Assembly (NCBI GenBank): GCA_021325015.1
Contig: JAJPHY010000088.1
Location: 1-34,955, forward strand
From: Actinomycetota bacterium
Lineage (GTDB): Bacteria > Actinomycetota > UBA4738 > HRBIN12
Length of the DNA stretch: 34,955 nucleotides
Reading direction: 5' to 3'
The position numbers and the translations under genes are program-made. Below are positions 1 through 8,070 of the stretch, piece by piece (the first letter of the stretch is position 1; each line of letters starts with the position of its first letter). Below the pieces are notes generated by a model. The model worked only from the letters and a program-made list of their open reading frames with translations, had not been told where the DNA came from and did no database searches.

Positions 1-1
1 G

Positions 2-397
2 CCGCCGATCTGGGCCACCCGGGCCCGGCAAGCGGAGGCCGCGGGGCGGGTCAGGCTGAGGCGGGTCAGGCTGAGGCGGGTCGCGCTCTTGGTCGCGGCG
101 GTCGTGGCCGTCGTCGCGATCGCCCTCGTCGGGATCCGCGTGTACGTCGACCGCCAGTGGTACGTCGGGGTGGCGAACGGGCACGTCGCGGTCTACCGGG
201 GCATCCCGGCCGAGATCGCGGGCTTCCAGCTCCATCACGTCGTGGTCGAGACCACCATCCCGGCCTCGCAAGCCGAGGCGCTCGCCCTGTATCGGGACCT
301 CGAGCAGGGCATCACGGCCGACGATCGGGCGGCCGCCGATGCCATCGTCGAGCAGATCCGCCGCGACGTCGCCGCCCGGGGCGGGTCGTCGCCGTGA
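2..397 (+). CDS. pstP: PP2C-type Ser/Thr phosphatase PstP, C-terminal part only (gene cut by window edge)
   Basis: The frame is open from base 2, so this is the 3' end of a longer gene; the ORF track begins only at an internal TTG (89). What remains is a basic juxtamembrane stretch (RVRLRRVRLRRVALL), one transmembrane helix (LLVAAVVAVVAIALVGIRVYV) and an outside domain of about 80 residues containing YVGVANGHVAVYRGIP. Actinobacterial PstP has this layout: a cytoplasmic PP2C domain, one membrane segment and a short extracellular domain. It opposes PknB-type kinases. The catalytic domain lies outside the window, so the name rests on the tail and on the neighbours: the stop overlaps the rodA start (GTGA), and pbpA and pknB follow. 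Moderately high confidence. Confidence 0.72.
   Translation, partial: PPIWATRARQAEAAGRVRLRRVRLRRVALLVAAVVAVVAIALVGIRVYVDRQWYVGVANGHVAVYRGIPAEIAGFQLHHVVVETTIPASQAEALALYRDLEQGITADDRAAADAIVEQIRRDVAARGGSSP
46..82 (+). repeat. 15-bp tandem repeat in the pstP juxtamembrane region
   Basis: GCGGGTCAGGCTGAG occurs twice (46-60, 61-75), followed by GCGGGTC (76-82). In frame it encodes RVRLR repeats just before the membrane helix, giving a dense positive patch. Confidence 0.85.
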
Positions 398-1749
398 GTC
401 GCGCGATCCGGACCGAGACGAGGCCGGGGCACGGCACCGCCCTGGCGCTCACCCTGCTCGCGCTCGTGCTCTCGGTGGGCGCGTACACCCTGGTCGGGCT
501 GGGGAAGAAGGGGCACGTCCCCGTCGACCTGGCCCTGTATGGCTCGATCTTCGCCGTGGGCTACCTGGGCGCCCACCTGCTGATCCGCCGACTGGCGCCG
601 CACGCCGATCCCGCGCTGTTCCCCGCGGCGGCGGTGCTCACGGGCCTCGGCTTCTCGATGATCTTCCGGCTCTCCGGCGGCCTGGCCGCCGAGCAGGCGA
701 CCTGGATCGTCGTCGGATTGCTCGCGTTCGCCGGTACGCTCGTCGTCGTCCGGGATCACCGGCAGCTCGACGCCTACACGTACACGATCGGGTTCCTCGG
801 GCTTGCTCTCCTGCTCCTGCCGATCGTCCCGGGGATCGGCCGAACCATCAACGGGGCGCGGCTCTGGGTGCGGATCGGACCGGTCGGGTTCCAGCCGTCG
901 GAGGTCGGGAAGGTGCTCATCGTGGTCTTCCTCGCCTCGTACCTGGCCGCCAAGCGCGAGCTCCTGGCCGTCGCCGCCGGACGCCTCGGCCCGTTGCGGC
1001 TCCCGCCGCTCAAGCACCTCGCGCCCGTCCTCTTTGCCTGGGCCGCCTCCCTCGCCGTCCTGTTCCTCCAGAAGGACCTCGGCGCCTCGCTGCTCTACTT
1101 CGCGATCTTCGTCGTGACGCTCTGGGTGGCGACGGGGCGCGCCGCCTACCTCGTGATCGGGCTCGCGTTGTTCGCGCTCGGGGCATGGATCGGGTACCAG
1201 ATGTTCGCGCACGTGCAGCTCCGAGTCGACATCTGGCTCCACGCCCTCGCCCCGAGCAAGGTGTTCGACCAGGGGTACGGACAGGTCGCGCAGGCGCAGT
1301 TCGGCTTGGCGACCGGCGGCCTGGTGGGTGCCGGGCTCGGACGCGGCTCGCCGTGGCTGATCCCGTTCGCCTCGACCGACTTCATCTTCGCCGCGATCGG
1401 CGAGGAGCTCGGGCTGCTCGGCACGACGGCGGTCCTGCTGTTGTTCGTGGTCTTGGTGGGCAAGGGCCTGAAGACCGCGCTCGAGGCCGCCGACGCGTTC
1501 GGAAAGCTTCTGGCGACCGGCCTGGCCGCGAGCCTCGGGCTCCAGGCGTTCGTGATCGTCGGCGGGGTGACGCGTCTGATCCCGCTGACCGGCGTCACGC
1601 TGCCGTTCGTTTCCTACGGCGGCTCGAGCCTGGTCTCGAACTTCGTGCTGCTCGGCCTGCTCGTGCGGATCTCCTCGGGCCCGGCGCATCGGGCGGGCGA
1701 CGCCCGGATCCGGTCGGGTCTTCGGGCCCAAGCGGCCGAGGGGGGCTGA
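394..1749 (+). CDS. rodA: FtsW/RodA/SpoVE-family peptidoglycan polymerase (SEDS protein)
   Basis: A polytopic membrane protein of 451 residues that polymerises lipid II into glycan strands together with a class B penicillin-binding protein. Start chosen at GTG 394, which overlaps the upstream stop as GTGA; the ORF-track start at 157 would run through pstP in another frame. Around ten hydrophobic segments are visible. SEDS hallmarks are GRTINGARLWVRIGPVGFQPSE (PSE at residues 168-170) and PFVSYGGSSLVSN near residues 404-416. Length is slightly above typical RodA. It is followed after one base by pbpA, its expected transpeptidase partner, and then by pknB. RodA rather than FtsW is inferred from the pstP-rodA-pbpA-pknB order. 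Confidence 0.9.
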   Translation: MSRAIRTETRPGHGTALALTLLALVLSVGAYTLVGLGKKGHVPVDLALYGSIFAVGYLGAHLLIRRLAPHADPALFPAAAVLTGLGFSMIFRLSGGLAAEQATWIVVGLLAFAGTLVVVRDHRQLDAYTYTIGFLGLALLLLPIVPGIGRTINGARLWVRIGPVGFQPSEVGKVLIVVFLASYLAAKRELLAVAAGRLGPLRLPPLKHLAPVLFAWAASLAVLFLQKDLGASLLYFAIFVVTLWVATGRAAYLVIGLALFALGAWIGYQMFAHVQLRVDIWLHALAPSKVFDQGYGQVAQAQFGLATGGLVGAGLGRGSPWLIPFASTDFIFAAIGEELGLLGTTAVLLLFVVLVGKGLKTALEAADAFGKLLATGLAASLGLQAFVIVGGVTRLIPLTGVTLPFVSYGGSSLVSNFVLLGLLVRISSGPAHRAGDARIRSGLRAQAAEGG

Positions 1750-1750
1750 G

Positions 1751-3238
1751 GTGGATCGCCAGATCCGCCGGCTCGGGCTCGCTCTGCTGGTCCTGTTCCT
1801 CCTGCTGTTCGCGCAGGTGAACTACCTGCAGGTCTTCGCCTCGCAGCGCTTGGCCGACAACCCGGCGAACGCGACCCGGCAGCTCATCGCCGAGTACGAG
1901 GTCGACCGGGGCTCGATCCTCGCCGCCGACGGCAGGACCGTCCTGGCTACCAGTCGGCGGAGCCCCGGGGCGCTCCGGTACCAGCGGCGGTACCCGCAGG
2001 GGCCGCTCTACGCCGGCATCACCGGCTACTACTCGGTGATCTACGGTCGCAGCGGACTGGAGCAAGCGTTCAACTCGTACCTGAACGGGAGCGCGCCCGA
2101 GCTGCTGCCGCAGACGCTCGCCGACCAGATCCTCGGCCGCCCCAAGCGCGGGGCGAGCGTCATCACGACGATCGAGCCCGCGCTCCAGAAGGCGGCCGCC
2201 CAGGCTCTGGGCAGCCAGCCGGGCGCGGTCGTGGCGCTCGACCCTCGGACCGGCAACGTCCTCGCGCTCTTCGCGAACCCCACCTACGACCCGAACCTCC
2301 TCGCCTCCCAAGACCCCCGGGAGGTCCGACGGGCGTGGAGTCGGCTCATCAACGACCCGGACAAGCCGCTCCTCTCGCGCGCCTACCAGGAGCTGTACCC
2401 GCCGGGCTCGACGTTCAAGCTCGTGACCGCCGCGGCCGCCCTGCAGAACGGCTACACGCCCGACAGCCTCTGGCCCAACCCGCCCGTACTGCAGCTTCCC
2501 CAGACCACGCACGTGCTCGAGAACTTCGGCGGAGAGCACTGTCTGGGCGGCGCCCCGAAGATCACGACGGCCCAGGCGCTCACGGTCTCCTGCAACGTGG
2601 TGTTCGGCGAGATCGGGCTCGCGCTCGGCGCCGACGCGCTCGCGTCGCAGGCGCGCGCGTTCGGGTTCGCGCCCGACGCCGCGAGCGGGGACGTGCCGTT
2701 CGCGCTGCCCTTTCAGGAGGGCGTGTTTCCCGACCCGTCGTACTTCACCCGGCGCCTCCCGGCCGTCGCGCTGTCGGCGATCGGACAGGACAACGTGGCC
2801 GCCAACCCGCTGCAGATGGCGCTCGTCGCCGCGGCGATCGCGAACGGCGGCGTGGAGATGGCGCCCCGCCTGGTGACCGAGGTTCGGGACCCGAGCGGCC
2901 GGGTGATCCAGCGGTTCCCCCCGCGGGAGTTCGGGATCCCGATCTCGCCGCAGACGGCCGCCGAGCTCACCCGGATGATGGTGAGCGTCGTGCAGAGCGG
3001 TACGGGGACCGCCGCCCAGATCCCCGGCGTGACCGTGGCGGGGAAGACCGGGACCGCCCAGCACGGCGTGGGGCGGCCCCCCCACGCCTGGTTCGTGAGC
3101 TTCGCGCCGGCCGAGAACCCACAGGTGGTCGTGGCGGTCATCGTCCTCGACGGGGGTAGCCTGGGGAGCGACGCCACCGGCGGCCGGGTGGCGGCGCCGA
3201 TCGCGAAGGCGGTCATGGAGGCCGCCCTCGGCGGCTAG
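1751..3238 (+). CDS. pbpA: Class B penicillin-binding protein (peptidoglycan D,D-transpeptidase PbpA)
   Basis: Cross-links peptide stems of new peptidoglycan on the outer face of the membrane. The 495-residue protein has an N-terminal anchor (residues 8-28), then a non-catalytic pedestal with EYEVDRGSILAADGR, then the transpeptidase domain. All three active-site motifs are present: STFK (220-223, acylated serine S220), SCN (280-282) and KTGT (432-435). It begins with GTG one base after the rodA stop, so the two are almost certainly cotranscribed and act as a polymerase-transpeptidase pair. The pknB start follows after 16 bp. The compact size matches the actinobacterial PbpA group rather than PBP2/PBP3 with large dimerisation domains. 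Confidence 0.92.
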   Translation: MDRQIRRLGLALLVLFLLLFAQVNYLQVFASQRLADNPANATRQLIAEYEVDRGSILAADGRTVLATSRRSPGALRYQRRYPQGPLYAGITGYYSVIYGRSGLEQAFNSYLNGSAPELLPQTLADQILGRPKRGASVITTIEPALQKAAAQALGSQPGAVVALDPRTGNVLALFANPTYDPNLLASQDPREVRRAWSRLINDPDKPLLSRAYQELYPPGSTFKLVTAAAALQNGYTPDSLWPNPPVLQLPQTTHVLENFGGEHCLGGAPKITTAQALTVSCNVVFGEIGLALGADALASQARAFGFAPDAASGDVPFALPFQEGVFPDPSYFTRRLPAVALSAIGQDNVAANPLQMALVAAAIANGGVEMAPRLVTEVRDPSGRVIQRFPPREFGIPISPQTAAELTRMMVSVVQSGTGTAAQIPGVTVAGKTGTAQHGVGRPPHAWFVSFAPAENPQVVVAVIVLDGGSLGSDATGGRVAAPIAKAVMEAALGG

Positions 3239-3254
3239 GACGGGAGCGAGCCGG

Positions 3255-5012
3255 ATGACCGACGGACAGGACGGGACCACACAGCGGGCGCTCCTCGCCG
3301 GCCGCTACCGGGTGGAGGAGGAGCTCGGTCGGGGCGGCATGGCGAAGGTCTTCCGCGGGACCGACACGGTGCTCGGGCGCCCGGTGGCGATCAAGATCCT
3401 GGCTCCACAGTTCGCCGACGACGCGAACTTCGTCACCCGGTTCCGCCGCGAGGCGCAGGCGGCCGCTCGCCTGAACAACCCCCATGTCGTGGGTGTCTAC
3501 GACACCGGCTCGGACGACGGCGTCCACTACATCGTCATGGAGTACGTGGACGCCAAGACCCTCGCCGACTACCTGGCCGGCGGCGGTCGGATCATGCCCG
3601 AGCGCGCGGTCGAGCTCGCCGAGTCGGTGTGCGAGGCGCTCGCCGTCGCGCACGCGGCCGGGATCGTGCACCGCGACATCAAGCCGGCCAACATCATGGT
3701 CTCGCGCGACGGCCGCGTGAAGGTGACGGACTTCGGGATCGCGCGCCTCACCACCTCCGCCGATACCGTCGCCCAGACGGCGGCGGTGCTCGGCACCGCC
3801 TCGTACCTCTCCCCCGAGCAGGCGCAGGGCCAGCCGGTCGACCGGCGGAGCGACCTGTACTCGCTCGGCGCCGTGATGTACGAGATGGTGACCGGGCGGC
3901 CGCCGTTCACCGGCGAGAGCGCCGTCGCCGTGGCCTCCAAGCACGTGCTCGAGCAGCCCGACCCGCCCTCCACGCTGAACCCCGACGTCTCGCCCGAGCT
4001 CGACGCCGTGATCATGAAGGCGCTCGCCAAGAACCCGGCCAACCGGTACCAGAGCGCGGAGGAGATGCGCGAGGATCTCGAGCGCGTTCGAACCGGCCGG
4101 CCGGTCGAGGCGACCCCGCTCCTCCCCGAGGAGGCGACCACCAAGGTGATCTCCCGCCCGGAGCGGACGGCGGTGCTCCCACGGGCCGAGGCCCCCGGGG
4201 GCAGGGACGGTCGGCGCTGGATCGGGGTCGTCGTGGCGATCCTCATCCTCGCGGTGCTCGGAGGCGGCGCCTACCTGCTCGCGAGCGCCCTCCTCAAGGG
4301 GAACGACAGGCCCGTGCAGGTACGGGTCCCGAACGTCATCGGGTTCACCCAGGGCGCGGCCGAGAGCGCGATCCGGGCGGCCGGCCTCAAGCCGGTCGTG
4401 AGAACGCGGGTCACGTCCAACCCTGCCGACTACGGGAACGTCATCGACCAGATCCCCGCCGGGGACGCCCTCGTGCGCCGGGGCGACACCGTGACGATCA
4501 CGGTCGGAAAGGCGCCCAAGCAGGTGGACGTGCCCGACCTCACCGGGATGACGCAGGACGAGGCCAGGGCGGCGCTCGAGGCCCGCGGGCTGAACCTCGG
4601 CAACGTGACCACGGCGCCGAGCCCGCAGCTCACGGGAACCGTGATCGATCAGAACCCCGCTCCGGGCACGCCTGTGAGCAAGGGGAGCTCCGTCGACATC
4701 GTCCTGTCGGAGGGACCACAACCGATCACGGTCCCGGACGAGGTGTGCCAGAGCCTCGGCCACGCGCAATCGGAGCTCGAGAAGATGGGCTTCACGGTCG
4801 TGATCTCCGACACGCAGGTCCAGTTCAACCCGGACTGTCCCGAGCTCAACCACGTCGCGGCCCAGGAACCGGCTGGGGGGACGCCGGCCCACAAGGGCGA
4901 CACCGTGACGCTGATCCCCACGACGAACGTCTCGCCCACCCCCACTCCGAGCCCCTCGCCGAGCCCCACGCCGAGCCCCTCACCGAGCGACCTGAAGGCC
5001 ACCAAGCCGTGA
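3255..5012 (+). CDS. pknB: PASTA-domain Ser/Thr protein kinase PknB
   Basis: Membrane receptor kinase of 585 residues that couples muropeptide or lipid II sensing to growth and division. The kinase domain (about 17-275) has GRGGMAKVF, the ATP-binding lysine in VAIKIL (K47), HRDIKPANIM (catalytic D141) and DFGIAR (D159). A basic, threonine-containing juxtamembrane linker precedes one transmembrane helix (322-347). Outside are three PASTA repeats (about 355-419, 423-487, 490-556) and a tail of Pro, Ser and Thr. The third PASTA unit carries two cysteines (C498, C528) that could form a disulfide. Only one kinase is present; mycobacteria have pknA plus pknB here. Start ATG 3255 sits behind GGGAGCGAG. 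Confidence 0.95.
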   Translation: MTDGQDGTTQRALLAGRYRVEEELGRGGMAKVFRGTDTVLGRPVAIKILAPQFADDANFVTRFRREAQAAARLNNPHVVGVYDTGSDDGVHYIVMEYVDAKTLADYLAGGGRIMPERAVELAESVCEALAVAHAAGIVHRDIKPANIMVSRDGRVKVTDFGIARLTTSADTVAQTAAVLGTASYLSPEQAQGQPVDRRSDLYSLGAVMYEMVTGRPPFTGESAVAVASKHVLEQPDPPSTLNPDVSPELDAVIMKALAKNPANRYQSAEEMREDLERVRTGRPVEATPLLPEEATTKVISRPERTAVLPRAEAPGGRDGRRWIGVVVAILILAVLGGGAYLLASALLKGNDRPVQVRVPNVIGFTQGAAESAIRAAGLKPVVRTRVTSNPADYGNVIDQIPAGDALVRRGDTVTITVGKAPKQVDVPDLTGMTQDEARAALEARGLNLGNVTTAPSPQLTGTVIDQNPAPGTPVSKGSSVDIVLSEGPQPITVPDEVCQSLGHAQSELEKMGFTVVISDTQVQFNPDCPELNHVAAQEPAGGTPAHKGDTVTLIPTTNVSPTPTPSPSPSPTPSPSPSDLKATKP

Positions 5013-5014
5013 CC

Positions 5015-6622
5015 ATGTGGTTCGCGACCGAGGAGTGGACGCCCGAGGAGCGGGCGAGGCTCGAACCGTACTTCACGAACCTCGACGGGCCGGTCTTCGC
5101 GCTCGTGAACCTCCCCGAGGTGGTGAAGGGAGCGCTGTTCGCTCGCTACTCACGAACCTCCAAGTCGCTCCGGCGCCTGTTCCTCGACGAGTTCGCAAAG
5201 GACGTCGAGGCGACCGGTGCCCCCTCGCCGGCCCCGGTCGGGCTCGAGCGCGCCGAGCGCCTGTACGACAACGTGTTCTTCGAGTACGGCGACGACTCGG
5301 TCGCGCAGCTCGGGGGCGTGCACCTGGCGTGCGAGCAGGCGTCCCAGCTCCTCGCCAAGGCGATCGAGTGGGGACGCCTCGCCGCCTACCTCGAGCAGTC
5401 GACCCGGTACCTGCGCTACGACGACCGGCCGGGCGGGCGCTGGCGCCTCACCGTTCCACCCGAGATCGAGGGCACGCCGGCCGGGCGCGAGTACCTGGCC
5501 TTCGCGGATCGGACGTTCGCAGCGTACGGGAGGATGTTCCAGCCCGTCTACGACCTGTTCGCCGAGCGCTTCCCGAAGGACCCCGGGGATTCGGACTTCG
5601 TCTACCGATCGACGATCACGGCCAAGACGTGCGACACGCTCCGCGTGTTGCTGCCGGCCGGCACGCGCTCGAACCTCGGCGTGTACGCCGACGGCCAGGC
5701 GTTCGAGGGGATGCTGCTGCGGATGCGCGCGCACCCGCTCGCCGAGGTGCGCGAGTACGCGGACCTCATGCTCGCCGAGCTCCGCAAGGTGATCCCCTCG
5801 TTCCTGAAGCGCGTCGACCTGCCCGACCGGGGCGTCGCCTGGTCGGAGTACCTTCGCGAGACGCGGGAGCGGGTCGGCCGGGTGGCCGCCCGTTGCACGG
5901 CCGGGATCGACCCCGAGCCCCGGGAGGAGGTCACGCTGGTCGACTTCGACCCGGACGGCGAGGAGAAGGTCGTGGCGGCCGCCCTGTACGCCTCGACCGA
6001 CCTGCCCGACGACCAACTGCGCGCGATCGCGCGCTCGATGAGCCAGACCGAACGCGAGGCCGTTCTCACCGCCTACGTCGGCCAGCGGGGCAACCGCCGC
6101 CACAAGCCGGGGCGTGCGTTCGAGCGCACCGCGTACCGGTTCGACGTGCTCTGCGACTTCGGGGCGTTCCGCGACCTCCAGCGCCACCGCCCGCTGACGC
6201 TCGAGTGGCAGACGCTCGGCCCGCGGCATGGGTACGAGACCCCGGAGCAGATCGCCGCGGCGGGGCTCGAGGCGGACTGGCACCGCGTGATGGAGGACTC
6301 GGCCACGGCCTGGGCGCGCCTGGCAGATGAGGCGGGCCGCGACGTCGCGCAGTACGCGATCTCGATGGCCTACCGCATCCGCTTCGTCATGCAGATGAAC
6401 GCCCGGGAGGCGATGCACCTGATCGAGCTTCGGAGCTCGCCGCAGGGTCACCCGACCTACCGACGCATCGCGCACCGGATGCACGAGCTCATCGCCGAGG
6501 AGGCGGGGCACCGGGCCATCGCCGCCGCGATGCGCTTCGTCGACCGCTCCGACGTGGACCTGGAGCGCCTGGAGGCGGAGCGGAGGGCCGCCGCGCGGCG
6601 GGCGACGCGAACCCCCTCCTGA
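5015..6622 (+). CDS. Tandem ThyX-like protein (double flavin-dependent thymidylate synthase fold)
   Basis: A 535-residue protein in which two halves each resemble ThyX (usually about 220-250 residues). The start is ATG 5015, two bases after the pknB stop; the 997-residue ORF-track entry is this gene plus a shadow of pknB. The N-half aligns to the ThyX core with SVAQLGGVHLACEQAS, then EQSTRYLRY (127-135), but the RHR triad is replaced by EWGR. It also keeps a LLPAGTRSNL segment. The C-half keeps QRHRPLT (RHR at 390-392) but has LEWQTLGPRHGY where ThyX has its Ser/Gln/Arg-Tyr motif. ThyX methylates dUMP using FAD and folate; whether this fused form does so cannot be told. No separate thyA or thyX is in the window. 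Confidence 0.75.
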   Translation: MWFATEEWTPEERARLEPYFTNLDGPVFALVNLPEVVKGALFARYSRTSKSLRRLFLDEFAKDVEATGAPSPAPVGLERAERLYDNVFFEYGDDSVAQLGGVHLACEQASQLLAKAIEWGRLAAYLEQSTRYLRYDDRPGGRWRLTVPPEIEGTPAGREYLAFADRTFAAYGRMFQPVYDLFAERFPKDPGDSDFVYRSTITAKTCDTLRVLLPAGTRSNLGVYADGQAFEGMLLRMRAHPLAEVREYADLMLAELRKVIPSFLKRVDLPDRGVAWSEYLRETRERVGRVAARCTAGIDPEPREEVTLVDFDPDGEEKVVAAALYASTDLPDDQLRAIARSMSQTEREAVLTAYVGQRGNRRHKPGRAFERTAYRFDVLCDFGAFRDLQRHRPLTLEWQTLGPRHGYETPEQIAAAGLEADWHRVMEDSATAWARLADEAGRDVAQYAISMAYRIRFVMQMNAREAMHLIELRSSPQGHPTYRRIAHRMHELIAEEAGHRAIAAAMRFVDRSDVDLERLEAERRAAARRATRTPS

Positions 6623-6733
6623 GCGTCCCGCGCCGCCGAACCGACGCCCGCCTGGGACGAGGCGCTCGCCGGTCCCCGCGTTCGCCCCACCGCACCCGGC
6701 CGTCCCCGCCGTGGCGAGGGCCCGGGTTTCGGG

Positions 6734-6739
6734 TACCCT
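6734..6739 (+). promoter_or_regulatory. Leaderless -10 box (TACCCT) for the small membrane protein gene
   Basis: GGTACCCT lies 9 nt before ATG 6749, with no Shine-Dalgarno sequence between. That spacing puts the transcription start at or next to the start codon. No convincing -35 is visible. The same GGTANNNT arrangement recurs at several other genes in this window. Confidence 0.55.
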
Positions 6740-6748
6740 TGCTCCTCC

Positions 6749-6907
6749 ATGGACCGCCAGGCGACCTTCCTGCTCGCTCTGGGCCTGCTCGGCGCCGCCG
6801 CGGCGTTCGTGTCCGCGAGCGGCTGGATCCTGTTCGTCCGCGATCGGCGCACCGCACGCTCCGCATCCGTCTCCACGCATCATCGCGAGGTCGTCGAGGA
6901 GCGCTGA
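6749..6907 (+). CDS. Small single-pass membrane protein, 52 residues
   Basis: Too short for the ORF track. ATG 6749 to TGA 6907 encodes 52 residues beginning MDRQATFLLALGLLG. A hydrophobic helix spans residues 7-30, followed by a basic segment (RDRRTAR) and an acidic end (REVVEER). Support comes from its position in the gap between the ThyX-like gene and hisC, a clear TACCCT box 9 nt before the ATG, and a believable membrane-protein composition. Two adjacent His codons (CAT CAT, residues 44-45) lie seven codons before the stop, and a stable hairpin starts just after the stop, so a role as a cis-acting leader for the his operon is conceivable but weakly supported. Function unknown. Confidence 0.55.
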   Translation: MDRQATFLLALGLLGAAAAFVSASGWILFVRDRRTARSASVSTHHREVVEER

Positions 6908-6909
6908 GT

Positions 6910-6953
6910 GCTCGAGCTCCTCGACCTCCGTTCGCGGAGGGAGCGGCTCGAGC
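6910..6953 (+). promoter_or_regulatory. Nested hairpin between the small ORF and hisC
   Basis: Outer arms GCTCGAG/CTCGAGC enclose CTCC/GGAG and an inner perfect stem CCTCCG-TTCG-CGGAGG with a UUCG loop. It begins 2 nt after the small ORF stop and 70 nt before hisC. It could be a terminator of the small gene or an attenuator of the his operon. No T-run follows. Confidence 0.45.
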
Positions 6954-6982
6954 CCCGACACCTCGAGACCTCTCCCCCGTCC

Positions 6983-6997
6983 GCCGGGACTCCCGGC
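6983..6997 (+). promoter_or_regulatory. Second short inverted repeat in the hisC leader
   Basis: GCCGGGA-C-TCCCGGC, 7-bp arms around one base, located 26 nt before hisC ATG 7024. Together with the hairpin at 6910 it makes a two-stem leader. It leaves the GAGGTGG ribosome binding site at about 7011-7017 outside the stem. Confidence 0.35.
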
Positions 6998-7023
6998 CTC
7001 CCTCGCACGCCCGAGGTGGCCCG

Positions 7024-8070
7024 ATGAACGCCGTGCCCCGAGCGGAGCTTCGCGACCTCGATCCCTACCAGTCCCCCCAGCCGCCGGTCAGCGTCCGCCT
7101 GAACACGAACGAGTCCCCCCACGCCCCGTCCGATGCTTTCCGGGAGGAGCTGGCGGACGCCGCCCGGCGGGTCGCGCTCAACCGATACCCGGACCGCGAG
7201 GCCGAGGCGCTTCGCGAGGCGCTGGCCCGTCATACCGGGCACCCCGTCGAGGGGATCTGGGCCGCCAACGGCTCCAACGAGGTGATCGAGCAGCTGCTGC
7301 TCGCGCACGGCGGCCCCGGCCGGACCGTCGTCGTGTTCGAGCCGACCTACGCGCTGCACCGCCGCCTGTCCTGGATCGCCCACAGCCCGGTCGACTCGGT
7401 CCCGCTGAGCGAGCCGTGGAGGATCGGATCCGAGCACGTCGAGCGGGCGCTCGCCGCCGACCCCCGCGTCGTGTTCGTCTGCTCGCCCAACAACCCGACC
7501 GGGAACGCGCAGCCGGTCACGGTGGTGCAGCGGCTCGCGAGCGCGAGCGAGGCGCTCGTCGTCGTGGACGAGGCCTACATCGAGTTCGGCGGTGAGAGCG
7601 CGCTCCCCCTGGTCCGCGAGCACCCGAACGTCGTCGTCGTCCGGACGTTCTCCAAGGCCTTCGGCCTGGCCGGCGCGCGCATCGGCTACTGCCTGGCGGC
7701 GCCCGAGGTCGTCGAGGATCTGCGACGGGTTCGCCTGCCCTACCACCTGTCGGCGCTCACCCAGGCGGCCGGGCTGGTCGCGCTCCGCCATGCCGACGAG
7801 GCGGGCGCCATCCTCACGGAGATCCGGGCACAGCGCAACCGCCTCGTGGCGGAGATCCGCGCCATGGGGGCGGAGACCTTCGCCTCCGAGGCCAACTTCG
7901 TCCTGTTCCGGCCGCCCAAGCCCGCGCCGGAGGTCTGGCGCGGGCTGCTCGAACGCGGGGTCCTGGTCCGCGACATGACCGAGGCCGTGCCGGGCTGCCT
8001 CCGCGTCACGGCGGGAACCCGCGCCGAAGTCGATCGCTTCCTGGAGGCCCTGGCGGAGGTGCTGCGATGA
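7024..8070 (+). CDS. hisC: Histidinol-phosphate aminotransferase
   Basis: PLP-dependent transfer of an amino group from glutamate to imidazole-acetol phosphate, seventh step of histidine synthesis. Start chosen at ATG 7024 behind GAGGTGG; the longer ORF-track start runs through the leader. The 348-residue product matches class II HisC length and fold-type I aminotransferase motifs: LNTNESP near the N-terminus, NRYPD, SPNNPTGN (154-161), VVDEAYIEF (cofactor Asp182) and TFSKAFGLAGARIGY with the Schiff-base lysine K211. It is the first his gene here; hisD, often upstream in actinobacteria, is missing. The hisB start overlaps its stop as ATGA. Confidence 0.93.
   Translation: MNAVPRAELRDLDPYQSPQPPVSVRLNTNESPHAPSDAFREELADAARRVALNRYPDREAEALREALARHTGHPVEGIWAANGSNEVIEQLLLAHGGPGRTVVVFEPTYALHRRLSWIAHSPVDSVPLSEPWRIGSEHVERALAADPRVVFVCSPNNPTGNAQPVTVVQRLASASEALVVVDEAYIEFGGESALPLVREHPNVVVVRTFSKAFGLAGARIGYCLAAPEVVEDLRRVRLPYHLSALTQAAGLVALRHADEAGAILTEIRAQRNRLVAEIRAMGAETFASEANFVLFRPPKPAPEVWRGLLERGVLVRDMTEAVPGCLRVTAGTRAEVDRFLEALAEVLR

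Noticed and set aside
235-1731. 498-residue minus-strand ORF opposite rodA
   Set aside because: Composition is dominated by Arg, Glu, Gly and Pro, with no family motif. It is the antisense shadow of a clearly real SEDS gene in high-GC DNA.
6908-7023. T-box riboswitch upstream of hisC
   Set aside because: The 116-nt gap is too short, and no T-box sequence or specifier loop could be found.
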